Assembly: GCA_016710275.1 (NCBI GenBank) | Contig: JADJXS010000001.1 | Span: 4,154,001 to 4,218,000 of the forward strand | From: Phycisphaerales bacterium | GTDB lineage: Bacteria > Planctomycetota > Phycisphaerae > UBA1845 > Fen-1342 | Direction of reading: 5' to 3' | Length of the DNA stretch: 64,000 nucleotides | Part shown: positions 1-9,700 of the stretch, piece after piece | Position numbering within the stretch: position 1 is the first letter of the stretch | How the letters are laid out: each line of letters opens with the position of its first letter | Notes under the pieces: model-generated | Told to the model about the DNA's origin: nothing | What the model saw: only the letters and a program-made list of their open reading frames with translations | The model's database searches: none | Program-made: the position numbers and the translations under genes

Positions 1-75
1 GTTGGCAAAACACCACAGCCAGCAGGTCTGGCCCTGCACGCGCCAGCCGGTCTCGTCCGCGTGCAGATGGGCGGA
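1..75 (-). pseudogene. IS66-family transposase (TnpC) fragment
   Basis: Read on the minus strand, this stretch encodes a peptide containing HADETGWRV followed by a Trp-rich WLWCF segment. That is the signature around a catalytic Asp of the IS66 TnpC transposase. Only about 24 codons are in the window and the left part lies outside. The homology stops near position 72-80, where IstA-like coding on the other strand begins, so the junction falls inside IS66 coding sequence and not at an IS66 terminal repeat. It is a remnant or one side of a recombination (or assembly) junction. The motif match is strong, but the fragment is very short. Confidence 0.65.
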
Positions 76-1235
76 AGACTTCGGCCGCGGCGCGCCGGTC
101 CTGGCGCCGGCCGAGCCGGGGTTGAAGGGCGACGCATCCTCGGGATCGCGCCGCGGCCGGCGGCGCTACCGCCGCCCGCACGTACTGCGGGTGGTGCTGA
201 GCCATTCGCGCAGGGGTACAGCGAAGTCGTCGAGCCGCCAGACGACCGACAACTTCATCCGCTGTCTGGAGAACGCCTTTCAGCACTTCGGCGGCGTGCC
301 GCGGATGCTGGTGATCGACAACCTGAAGGCCGCGGTGACCAAGGCCGACTGGTTCGACCCGGAGCTGAATCCCAAGCTCCAGGCCTTCGCCGAGCACTGC
401 GGCACGGTGATCGTGCCAACCCGGCCGTACACGCCGCGGCACGAGGGCAAGGTCGAGCGCGGCGTTGACTACGTGCAGGAGAACGCGCTCAAAGGCCGGA
501 CCTTTGACAGCCTGGCCGACCAGAACCGCTATCTGGCCGAATGGGAAGCCGCCGTCGCGGACACGCGCATCCACGGCACGACGCGCCAGCAGGTCGGCAG
601 GGTCTTCGAGCAGATCGAGCGGCCGGGCGCTGCGGCCGCTGCCGGCCACGCGCTTCCCGTGCTTCCAGGAAGGCCAACGCATCGTCAATCGCGACGGCCA
701 CGTTGAAGTCGCCAAAGCCTATTACTCGGCGCCGCCCGAGTTCCTCGGCCGCAAGGTCTGGATCCGCTGGGACAGCCAGGTCGTGCGGCTCTTCGATCCG
801 CAGTTCAAGCAGATCGCGATTCACGCCCGACGCGAGCCCGGCCGCTTCGCCACCGATCAGCGGCACATCGCGCCCGAGAAGCGCGGCGGCCTCGAGCCGC
901 GCGCGGTCTGGTGGCTGCGGAAGGCGCAGGCCATCGGCCCCGAGGCCGGCCGCTGGGCCGAGACGCTGCTGGCGCGCCGCGGGATTCACGCCCTGCGCGC
1001 CGTCATGGGGCTGGTCAGCCTGACGCAGCGCCACGCGAGCGGCGCGGTGGAACAGGCCCTGCTGCGCCGCCCGCGCCCATGCCGCCTGGCGACTGCGCGA
1101 CCTGCGCAATCTGCTCAAACGCCAGGCGCCGCCCCAGCAGGAGCGATTCGAGTTCATCACCGAGCACCCGCTGATCCGGTCCTTGTCGGACTACGGCCGG
1201 CTGGTGCGTTCCGCCTTCGAGGAGCTGCACGCATG
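76..1235 (+). pseudogene. istA: IS21 transposase IstA, degenerate
   Basis: Fragments in all three frames together reconstruct an IstA. EDFGRGAPV and PHVLRVVLSHSR lie in frame 2, GYSEVV in frame 1 near 220, then RQTTDNFIRCLENAF and the catalytic-core motif VIDNLKAAV in frame 2. The C-terminal beta domain (VNRDGHVEVAKAYYSAPPEF) is in frame 3 from about 670, and the end (YGRLVRSAFEELHA, stop at 1233-1235) is back in frame 1 from about 1078. At least four frameshifts are needed and the N-terminal HTH is absent. The family match is clear from the DDE-core motifs. A functional protein is very unlikely. Confidence 0.8.
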
Positions 1236-1290
1236 AAAAAAGACCAGAAAAGGCTTCTTCCCCTCCGGAGAGCACCAGGGGAGACCTCCC

Positions 1291-2081
1291 ATGAATGACG
1301 CCCTGCGCCGCCCTGACCCGCCTGCGCCTCTCGGGCCTGGCCCATTCGCTGGACGTGCGATTGGCCGAGGCCAGCGGCAACCGGCTCGGCCATGCCGAGT
1401 TCCTGGAACTTGTGCTCCAGGACGAGTTACTCGTCCGCAACGACCGGTTGATCGGCCGCCGCACCAAGGCCGCCGGCTTCCGCGAGCAGAAAACGCTCGA
1501 AGACTTCGACTGGCAGTTCAATCCGTCGATCAAGCGGAAAATCATCTTCGACCTGGCCGCTAAGCCGCTTCCTCCGCGAAGCGCGCGACGTGCTGCTGCT
1601 CGGCCCGCCCGGCACGGGCAAGAGCCACCTGGCCCAGGCCATCGGCCACGCCGTCATCAAGGCCCGGCGCCACCGTGCTCTATCGCTCCATCTTCGATCT
1701 GGTCCGCGACTTCCTCGGCGACGAAGCCGTCAGCGGACACGAGAAAACCCTCGACCGCTATCTGCGGCCCGGAGCCTGGTCATCATCGACGACATGGGCA
1801 TGAAGCAGCCTCCCCAAACGCTCAGGAGAGTACCTGTTCGAGATCATCATGCGCGCTACCAGGTCCGCGCCACCATGATGACCTCAAATCGCCCGCTGGA
1901 AGACTGGGGCAAACTGATCGGCGACGTGCCGGCCGCGACCGCTATCCTCGACCGCTTCCTGCACAACGCCGAGGTGATCAATATCACCGGCCGCAGCTAC
2001 CGCCTCCGCGACCACGCCGCCAAACCCGAGGCCACTCAAAAGAAGAAACCAGAACCCGCTTGCGAACCCGTGGCGAAGTGA
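1291..2081 (+). pseudogene. istB: IS21 helper ATPase IstB, degenerate
   Basis: This is an AAA+ IstB-like helper, which in IS21 elements assists the transposase in target selection. Visible pieces are LTRLRLSGLAHSLDVRLAEA near the N-terminus, Walker A GPPGTGKSH (about 1605-1632), YRSIFDLVRDFLGDEA in another frame (about 1680), Walker B-like VIIDDMG (about 1780) and the C-terminal ATAILDRFLHNAEVINITG. The pieces lie in different frames, with shifts near 1308, 1560, 1668, 1765 and 1830. No single frame covers the protein, so it is a pseudogene or a consensus artefact. Confidence 0.8.
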
Positions 2082-2150
2082 GCATCATGCAAAAAACTGG
2101 CTGGTTTTGACCCGCCCACCTCTGGCTGCATTTAACCTGCCCGGTGACAG

Positions 2151-3353
2151 TTAAATCTCGGTTACGTCCGCGGAGCTGTGCCCCAGCACCACCCGGGCAG
2201 CTTCCAAACCGAAGTCCCTTCGGAGCCGCGTGGCGGCGTTATGCCGCAGCTGGTTAGGCGACCAGCGATGATCCCGGCGCCATTGTCGGCGCTCTTCTTC
2301 GTTCAGGTCATCGGGCGGGGGAAAGGCGCGGTCGCATGCCCGGTAGATTGCCCAAGCATAGCTCCGTCGATCATACGATTCGCCCGGCTTCCACTCGGGC
2401 CGCGCCTTGCGGGTACGCGAAGCCTGGCTGGGGGTCATCGGTGTTCGACGCTCGGCACGCCGATTGCGCCAAAGTGTTTCCATCGCGAATGCGGGACTGA
2501 ACACGAACGCCTCTCTGTCTGCCCTGAGAAACGGCTGTAGCGCCTGCTGCGCCTTCGGACCGAGATAGATGACGCGATTGCGGCCGTGGTGCTCGGTCTT
2601 GTGGGTCGCAGGACGATACGCCCACAGCTTGGCGGACGTATCGACGTCGCAAGTGCGGATAGACATGACCTCGCCTGGCCGCATTCCGGTAAGGAGCTGG
2701 AGCCGAATCATCGCCGCGATCGGTGGCGGAACAAGGTTGAGGACTGGCTCGATGAGGCGTTCGGGGACAGGCGTGACAGGCGAGGATTCTCGCACGTTAC
2801 AGCGGCCGCGCTTCAACGGACTGACAGAGAGCAGCCCGTGCAGAGTGCTGGGCGGCGCTAGCTCGTTTTCGACCGCCCACCGGAAGACCCGACGTATGCG
2901 ATGGACCTGCGCGTTGATGTGGTTGCGGCACCAGCCCGCTTCGATCATCGCCTGTCGGACGACCTTGAGGGCCGTGGGTCCAAACTGGTCCACGGAAAGG
3001 CGGCCGTATGAAGTCGTGAGCGGGCGCAGGGCCTCACGAATGTTCTGCACCTCGCCGGTCGGCTCACCGTTCTTGACGTAGTATGCCTTCGCATGCTCCA
3101 TGTAGGCGAGGATTAGCTCGTCAATCGAGAGCGTGTGGCCGTTATTACTGGCCGAACCAGTTGGCTGGACGAGCGACGCGTAGTGCCCGCCCCGCGAAAT
3201 CCACTCGGCGATGACTCGCTGGTACTCGGCGTGGCTTGCCGGCGTTCCATGCGTGCCGAGGTAGATGTCGCGGCCGTTGAGCCGCACGACGGCGCGGCCG
3301 GTGGGCTTGTGCAGACGATACGAGGGGATGCGGAGCGGCTTCGAACCTGCCAT
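2151..3353 (-). pseudogene. Tyrosine recombinase/integrase truncated before its catalytic Tyr
   Basis: This is a 400-codon site-specific recombinase of the lambda-integrase class. An N-terminal DNA-binding part is followed by a catalytic domain with the first Arg in LLTGMRPGEV, the H-x-x-R motif in NQLRHNAATRLRR, and the final His in VLGHSSADVTEI. In this family a Tyr follows within a residue or two of that last motif. Here the frame reads ATT TAA exactly where the IS21 end begins, so the Tyr codon was probably cut by the insertion. The enzyme should be inactive for strand cleavage. It is read away from the tRNA fragment at 3469-3509, a typical island-integrase layout. The rest of the gene may lie beyond the IS, left of the window. 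Confidence 0.85.
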
Positions 3354-3370
3354 GGCTGGGCTCCGAGGCA

Positions 3371-3398
3371 GGCGAAGGTGGTATATACCACTTTCGCC
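3371..3398. promoter_or_regulatory. 28-bp near-perfect palindrome upstream of the integrase
   Basis: The core GTGGTATATACCAC is a perfect palindrome. Flanking GGCGAA/TTTCGCC extends it to 28 bp with one mismatch. It lies 18 bp upstream of the integrase start codon and between it and the tRNA fragment. It is a candidate operator or a core/excisionase site; the function is an inference. Confidence 0.5.
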
Positions 3399-3468
3399 AG
3401 TCTTCCGAGCCTCACTGCCGCACGCGGGCAGGTTCGCTAAATCACGATAGGCCTGTCACTTACAGTAT

Positions 3469-3509
3469 AGCGGGCGATGGGATTCGAACCCACGACGTCC
3501 AGCTTGGGA
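3469..3509 (-). tRNA. tRNA-Gly(CCC) 3' half, probable attachment site
   Basis: On the minus strand the bases after CTTCCCAAGCTGG give the anticodon-loop 3' side of a glycine tRNA, then a T arm (GTGGG, TTCGAAT loop, CCCAT) and the acceptor 3' strand CGCCCGC with discriminator T. No matching D arm or 5' acceptor strand precedes it: the upstream bases are unrelated. So this is a 3' fragment, the usual product of integration at a tRNA gene, and it sits next to the integrase. The glycine CCC identity is by resemblance to known tRNA-Gly sequences. Confidence 0.7.
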
Positions 3510-3567
3510 ATTCACCATAGCCCGATTGTAACCCGAGTGGCGACAATGCTTAATGATTGCAGCAAAA

Positions 3568-3653
3568 GGATTTGCGTCACTGACGTTCGACTGTTAGCGG
3601 ACTAGCTAACGCCTGTTTCCGGGCTGGTTCTGACGCAAATTTGACGCAAATCC
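3568..3653. repeat. TGACGCAAAT repeats (one inverted, two direct), possible integrase arm sites
   Basis: GGATTTGCGTCA (3568-3579) is the exact reverse complement of TGACGCAAATCC (3642-3653). A third copy, TGACGCAAAT, lies at 3631-3640, eleven bases before the last copy. Repeats of this size beside an att-like tRNA fragment resemble the arm-type sites of tyrosine integrases. The role is inferred. Confidence 0.45.
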
Positions 3654-4023
3654 GCACAACCCGACATCGAGCGGCGACCTTTGTGCGGCTCATCAGGAAA
3701 GCCGGCCACGCCGTCGCCATGAGGCCTCGTCATCGTCCCCCGCCTGGCGGCGCGATTGGAGCCAAAGAATGGGAATCGAGACCGTTGTGACGCTTCATGA
3801 AGTCGAAACGCAATAACCCGACGCCGGAAATGCGGATGTGACCTTGTTGCGTGTCGTGCTGGATCAAATGGTCGTTTGAGCGGCGACTATCCAGTCGGTT
3901 AGCGTCGAAATTACCGCGAACGGGAGCAGCCACGCAAGCAGGTTCCGTACGCCCGGCGGCGGTTTTGATCCGCGCCACGCTCTCGTGCGGCGCGGCTGCC
4001 TGCGGGCGTTCATTGGTTCCGGC
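3654..4023. other. Gene-poor stretch after the att-like region
   Basis: No recognisable gene lies here. One 49-codon minus-strand frame (3864-4013) would encode a peptide with a single hydrophobic helix (NLLAWLLPFAVISTL) just after the ATPase gene. It lacks a clear ribosome site and I do not call it as a gene. Otherwise I see nothing. Confidence 0.4.
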
Positions 4024-6234
4024 TCATGTCGCGGCGATCTTTCGCTCGCCGAGCAGCCGCAGGGCATTGGACACCACGACCAGCGACATGCCCGTGTCGG
4101 CCGCGATCGCCGCCCACAGGCTCGCGTAACCGGCCAGCGTAAGCAGGATGAACGCGGCCTTCACCGCCAGCGACGCGACGATGTTTTGCCGGATGATGGC
4201 CAGCGTGCGGCGCGAGTGGCGGATCAGCCACGGCAGGCGCGACAGGTCGTCGCTCATCAGCGCTACGTCAGCCGTCTCCAGGGCCGCGTCCGTGCCGGCC
4301 GCCCCCATCGCGATGCCGAGCGTCGAGCGGGCCAGGGCGGGGGCATCATTCACGCCGTCGCCGACCATTGCGACCGCGCCGTAGCGCTCTACTAACTCCT
4401 CGATGGCCGCGACTTTCTGCTCGGGCAGCAGATCGGCTCGCACCTCGTCCACGCCGGTCGCCGCCGCGACGGCACGCGCGGTCCCGTAGTTGTCGCCCGT
4501 CAGCATGATGACGTGCTCGATGCCGGCCGCCCGCAGCGCGGCGACCGTCGCCGGCGACGCGTCGCGCACGCGGTCGGCAATCGCGATGAAGCCGCACACG
4601 TGCTCGTCGTCGCCCACGACAACGATGCTCGCGCCGACGGCGGAGAGCGCCTCCAACTGGGCATGCACGTCGGGAGATTCCTGCGCCCGCTCTTCCAGCA
4701 GCCGGTGCGAGCCGATCCAGACGGCGTTGCCGTCGAGCGTGGCCGTGGCGCCCTTGCCTTTCATCGTCTGGTAGTCATCCACCGGCGTGGGGCGCACGCC
4801 CTTGGAATCAGCGTAGCGGACGATCGCCCGTGCCAGCGGATGCTCCGACCGCTGCTCGATCGCGGAGGCGATTTCGAGCAGCTCGCGCTCATCGTGCCCG
4901 ACCAGCGGAACGACCTGCTGCACCTGCGGCTGGCCTTCGGTGAGCGTCCCGGTCTTGTCGAGCGCGATGGCCGTCAGCCGCGCCGGGGTCTCGACGTGCA
5001 GGCCGCCCTTGATTAGGACACCATGCCGGGCTGCGCTGGCCAGCGCGGCCACGATGCTGACGGGCGTGGAGATCACCAGCGCGCACGGGCAAGCGATCAC
5101 GAGCAGAACCAGCGCCTGGTAGAACCAGTATGCGAATGCCCCTCCGAAGAGCATTGGCGGGATTGCCGCGACCAGGATTGCGAGCACCATGACGGCGGGT
5201 GTGTAGTAGCGGGCGAATGTCTCGACCCATTGTTCGCTCGGCGCGCGTTTGGCCTGCGCGTCGCCGACCATGCGTGTGATCCGGGCCAGGGTAGTGTCGG
5301 CGGCGACCTTGGTCGTTATTAGCTCGACCGCGCCGTCCTCATTGATCGTGCCGGCGAAGATCTCGTCGCCGACCACTTTAGGGACCGGGCGCGATTCGCC
5401 GGTGATGGGCGCCTGATTGGCCGTCGTCTCGCCCTTCGTGATCCGGCCGTCGAGCGGGAACTTCTCGCCCGGCTTGACGACAACCGTGCTGCCGACCGGC
5501 ACGTCGGTCACGTCGCGCGACTCTTCTCGCCCGTCCGCTGACAGAACCGTGGCGCGCGGTGGGCTGAGGGCCATCAAAGCAGCGACGGCGCGGCGGGCGC
5601 GTCCGACGCTCCAGGATTCGAGCGTAAGCGATAGCGCGAAGAGAAACGCAACCGCAGCCGCTTCCAGGTATTCGCCGATCGCGATGGCACCGACGACAGC
5701 GACCGTCATGAGCAGGTTCATGTCCGCGCGAATTCTCCGCAACGCGAGAAACGCCTTGGGGGCGACGAACCACGCGCCGGCAACGGTTGCCGCGATGTAC
5801 GCGACAACCGCGAGAATCGGCACAGACTCCTGGGTTGCTGCGCCGAATACCGCGGCCCAGCCCTGCTGAACGGCATGTAACAGCGTCCCGACGATCAGCA
5901 GCGCGCCGCTCGCGGTTGTCGCGATCAGGCGTCCGTCGATGGCGGGCTTTGCGCCGGCCGGGGCGGGACGCGCTTCGCTCCACGGCACGGCGGCCATGCC
6001 AAGCTTGCGGATTGATGCAGCGATCGCATCCGGTGCGATGACGTGCGGTTCGTACGTCGCCGAGAGCTTTGCATTGAGGATGTCGAAGTCCAGAGCGCGT
6101 ACGCCCGGTCGCCCGCCGAGTTCCTGTCGAATGGCAGCGACTTCCTCGGCGCAGTGCATCCCGTGGATGCGCAGAACGAGCCGATCCACGCGCATCGGTC
6201 GCGGGTCAGCGGCGGCCGGAGAGCCGTCCGTCAT
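4024..6234 (-). CDS. zntA: P1B-type heavy-metal-exporting ATPase (ZntA/CadA type)
   Basis: This is a 736-residue inner-membrane pump that uses ATP to export soft divalent cations (Zn, Cd, Pb in characterised relatives). An N-terminal HMA-like domain (residues about 15-85) carries a single-Cys GMHCAEEV in place of CxxC. Further along are the transmembrane metal-site motif CPCALVIST (about 381), the phosphorylation motif DKTGTLT (about 426), the SEHPLARAI nucleotide-binding HP motif, and GDGVNDAPAL (about 622). CPC plus this context favours ZntA/CadA over copper ATPases, but the substrate is an inference. It is the last gene of the leftward metal operon, 12 bp after the His-rich lipoprotein. 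Length is normal for the family. Confidence 0.93.
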   Translation of the reverse strand: MTDGSPAAADPRPMRVDRLVLRIHGMHCAEEVAAIRQELGGRPGVRALDFDILNAKLSATYEPHVIAPDAIAASIRKLGMAAVPWSEARPAPAGAKPAIDGRLIATTASGALLIVGTLLHAVQQGWAAVFGAATQESVPILAVVAYIAATVAGAWFVAPKAFLALRRIRADMNLLMTVAVVGAIAIGEYLEAAAVAFLFALSLTLESWSVGRARRAVAALMALSPPRATVLSADGREESRDVTDVPVGSTVVVKPGEKFPLDGRITKGETTANQAPITGESRPVPKVVGDEIFAGTINEDGAVELITTKVAADTTLARITRMVGDAQAKRAPSEQWVETFARYYTPAVMVLAILVAAIPPMLFGGAFAYWFYQALVLLVIACPCALVISTPVSIVAALASAARHGVLIKGGLHVETPARLTAIALDKTGTLTEGQPQVQQVVPLVGHDERELLEIASAIEQRSEHPLARAIVRYADSKGVRPTPVDDYQTMKGKGATATLDGNAVWIGSHRLLEERAQESPDVHAQLEALSAVGASIVVVGDDEHVCGFIAIADRVRDASPATVAALRAAGIEHVIMLTGDNYGTARAVAAATGVDEVRADLLPEQKVAAIEELVERYGAVAMVGDGVNDAPALARSTLGIAMGAAGTDAALETADVALMSDDLSRLPWLIRHSRRTLAIIRQNIVASLAVKAAFILLTLAGYASLWAAIAADTGMSLVVVSNALRLLGERKIAAT

Positions 6235-6246
6235 GGAGCAGTCCGC

Positions 6247-6762
6247 CTATTTCTTGAGTTCGAAGGAGGCGACGCTCTTCTTCCCGTCCTTGCCCTCGAT
6301 TTCGACCCACACCTTGCTGCCGGCGGGCAGCGGGTCGGGCACTTCCGCGTGCGTATGCCACTTCCCGTCTTCGACCTCCGCCTTGGATTTGATCGAGCCT
6401 TTCGCATCCTCCGTACCGATCCAGAACCGCACAGCCGCGGCGTTTCCGAGACCGCCATCGACCCACACGTCGATCGCGGCGTCGCCGCCCGGCTTGATGT
6501 CGCCCGCGTCGCGCGCCGCTTTCACCTTCATGCCGTTGACGGTTGCCTCTCCCAGTTCAATCGACGGGCCATGAGCGCCGTCCGTGTCAGCCTCCTTGCC
6601 ATGATCGTGATCGTCCTTTTCGCCGGGCTTGTGGTCATGATCGTCCTGCTTGGCTGCGCCGGACGAGCCGCCGGCCGCGGGCTTGGTGGATTCCGGCTTG
6701 CGTTCGCAGCCTGCCAGCGCGACCGCAACGGACAACATCGAAGCGAGAATGAGTGTGCGCAT
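6247..6762 (-). CDS. His/Asp-rich periplasmic lipoprotein, putative metal binder
   Basis: The 171-residue protein has a signal peptide with lipobox VALAGC, so it is predicted to be lipid-anchored. Next comes a flexible segment with repeated DHDH and HDHGK motifs, which is likely to chelate metal. A C-terminal domain (about residues 70-171) ends in KKSVASFELKK and looks like a small beta-sandwich. It lies between the RND pump (6 bp upstream) and the ATPase (12 bp downstream), so it is cotranscribed and probably buffers the periplasmic metal these pumps handle. I do not recognise a named family for the C-terminal domain. Confidence 0.8.
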   Translation of the reverse strand: MRTLILASMLSVAVALAGCERKPESTKPAAGGSSGAAKQDDHDHKPGEKDDHDHGKEADTDGAHGPSIELGEATVNGMKVKAARDAGDIKPGGDAAIDVWVDGGLGNAAAVRFWIGTEDAKGSIKSKAEVEDGKWHTHAEVPDPLPAGSKVWVEIEGKDGKKSVASFELKK

Positions 6763-6768
6763 GACGAA

Positions 6769-9700
6769 TCAGCTCCCTTTCACAGTGGGTTGGACGCGGC
6801 GACGCAGCACGGCTCCCACGAGCCGGCTGAACAGGCCGCGCGGATCAGAGGTTGAACGCTTCAGACCGAAGACCAGCGAGTAGCCCGCCGGCACTACAAC
6901 GAGATTCAGAAACGTAGAGGTGATTAGTCCGCCCAGCACAACAATGGCCAGCGGCGCCAGCAGTTCGCTGCCCGGCTCGCCCTTCGCAAGGGCGAGCGGG
7001 ACCAGACCGAGCGCGGCACAGAGCGCGGTCATCAGGATCGGCACGAGCCGCTCCATCGAGCCTTGCACGATCGCCTCTCCGAGCGGCAAGCCGTCGATTT
7101 GCATCACGTGCTGGTAGTGATTCACGAGCAGCAAGCCGTTGCGGACGGCGATGCCGAAGAGCGTGATAAAGCCCACCATGCTGGCGATCGAAATTACCGG
7201 CGCTTCGTACATCGCGCGTGACGGCCCGACGAGGGACAAGGTGTTGGCGAACGGATTGCTCGCCTCGGTCATGTAGATGGCGACGATGCCGCCGATGATT
7301 GCGAGCGGCAAATTGATCATCACCAGAACGGCAGCCCGCAGCGAGCCGGTCGAGAGTTGAAGCAGCATCAGCATCACGACGATGACGCCGACGCCCGCGA
7401 TGAGAATCGTCTGCGCCGCGGACTGCTGAGCCTCAAACTGTCCGCCGTAGTGGACGCTGTAGCCTGCTCGCGCGACGATGGGGTCTACTTTCGCGCGCAC
7501 CTGTTCGACCAATTGCCCCAGGTTATAGCCCTCTGCGACGTTGCAGGAGATGAGCGCTTTGCGCCGCGCGTTCTCACGCGCGATCAGGTTTGGCGTACGC
7601 TCCGGCCCCAGGTCGGCGACCTCTTCGAGTCGAACGGTTGCGCCGCCGACGCCGCGAAGCCGCAGCCCAGCAAGCTGCGCGATGCTCTCGCGCTCCTCCG
7701 GCGCGAGCCGCACGACCATATCGTACCGTCGCACTCCCTGATTCACCGTGGCGACGTTTTCGCCGTAGATGGCCTGTTGCACTTGCTCAGCTGCCGCGGC
7801 CGGAGTCAATCCGGCGGCTGCGAGATCCTGATGCCGATACCGAATGGGCAGCGAGGTAACGGTTACTTCGCGATTGGCTGCCACGTCCCGTGTGCCCGGC
7901 AGAGGCTTCAGCGCCGTTTCGATCTCTTTCGCGATCTGCCGCAGCTTGTTCAAATCGTCACCGAAAACGTTGATTGCGATCGCGGCCGGGGTTCCAGACA
8001 GAATGTGCGACAGTCGATGCTCGATCGGCTGACCAACCATCGTGGTGACGCCGGGAACGTTGGCGAGGACGGCGTCGATGCGCTCGCGCACCTGTTCCTT
8101 CGACGCGCCCGGACCGACCGTGACTTCGATTTCGGAACTGCTGGGAGGCTCGGCGTGCTCGTCGCGCTCCGCGCGTCCCGTTCGCCGCGTGACGCTCTCG
8201 ACGCCTTCGAGTTGCGTGAGCCGCTCCTCGATCCCGCGGGCCATGCGGTCACTCTCGGCCAGCGACGTGCCGGGCGGCGCGAACAGGAACACCGTAAACG
8301 TGCCTTCGTTGAAAGACGGCAAGAAGCTGGTGCCAAACGTGCTCCCCAGCCACAGCGAAAGCGCGGTCACGACTCCCGCTGTTCCCAGAACGAATCCACG
8401 GTGCCGGATTGACCAGCGCAGCGACGGCTCGTAGCGGCGTTTCAACCAGCGGACGAAGAAGCCATCCTTGTGCTCGCCGCTGCCGAGCCTGCCGCGCAGC
8501 AGCAACTTGCACAGCGCGGGTGTCAGCGTCAGCGCGACAACCAGCGACGCCAGGATGGAGATGATGTACGTGATGCCGAGCGGTCGGAAAAATCGGCCTT
8601 CGAGGCCTTGCAGAAACAGCAGCGGAATGAACACGACCACGATGATGATCGTCGCGAGCACCATCGCGGGGCGAATTTCGTTGCTGGCGTCGAAGATGAC
8701 GCCGACGAACGGCCTCTGTTCCGCCTCAGGCTTCATCCCGTTCTCGCGCAATCGCCGAAAGACGTTCTCCACGTCAATGATGGCGTCATCCACAAGAACG
8801 CCGATGGCGACGGCCAAACCTCCAAGCGTCATCACGTTGATCGTCAATCCGAACCACCAGAGTGCCAGAAGCGCGACGGCCAGAGAAATGGGCAACGCCG
8901 TCAGCGTAATGAGCGTCGTTCGAAAGTTCATCAAGAACAGCACCAGGATGATGGCAACAATGACGCTCGCTTCCTTGAGAACCTGTACGACGTTATCCAC
9001 CGAGCGCTGAATGAAGTTGGCTTGCCGGAACAGCTTGCGGTTCAGCACCACTCCGGCAGGGAGAGACTTCTCAACTTCATCGAGCACTCGATCCACATCC
9101 TGGGTCAACGAAAGCGTGTTGGTTCCCGGCGACTTCTGAACGGTCAACACAACGGCGGAGGTGGCGCGGTCCGCCGCGGTGCCGCGCTTGGGCGCCGGCC
9201 CGAGCGCTACATCTGCCACTTGACCGATCAACACCGGCGCGCCGTTGTGATACTTGATGATGGTGTTCTTGATATCGTCCACGCTCTGCACGCGTGCCGT
9301 CTGCCGGACCGGCAATTCCAATCGATCCACATTGGGTAGGTAGCCAGCGCTCGCCGCGCTGTGCGCGGCACGGGCCGCCTCGACCACGTCATGCGTCGTC
9401 AGGCGATAGAGTGCAATCCGATCCTGATGAATATTGACCTGATATTCAGGCAATTCGCCGCCGATGGCGACAACCTGGGCAATGCCCGGGACGGCCAGCA
9501 GACGGTTGCGGAGGTCATATTCCGCGAACGCACGAAGTTCCAGGGGTTTCACCCTTCCGTCAGGCGAGGACAACGCCAAGAGCATGATTTCGCCTGTGAT
9601 CGACGTGACCGGCGTAATCTCCGCGTGGGTGTCGGGTGGCAGCGCTTCTCGAACCGACGCAAGCCGTTCCGACACGAGCTGCCGCGCGCGGTAGATTTCC

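Larger units (their letters stand above)
76..2150 (+). mobile_element. IS21-family insertion sequence, 5'-truncated and frameshifted
   Basis: IstA-like (about 76-1235) and IstB-like (about 1291-2081) coding lie in the usual IS21 order. The element ends near 2150 with TTTAACCTGCCCGGTGACA, immediately next to a truncated integrase; this is the probable right terminal repeat. The left end and the N-terminal part of IstA are missing, replaced at about 72-80 by an IS66 fragment. Reading frames switch many times in both genes, so the element should not be autonomous. The exact right boundary (2149-2151) is inferred from where the integrase gene stops. Confidence 0.75.

Noticed and set aside
3730..3978. 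82-codon minus-strand frame
   Set aside because: No ribosome site, no family, and composition like noise beside an att-like region.
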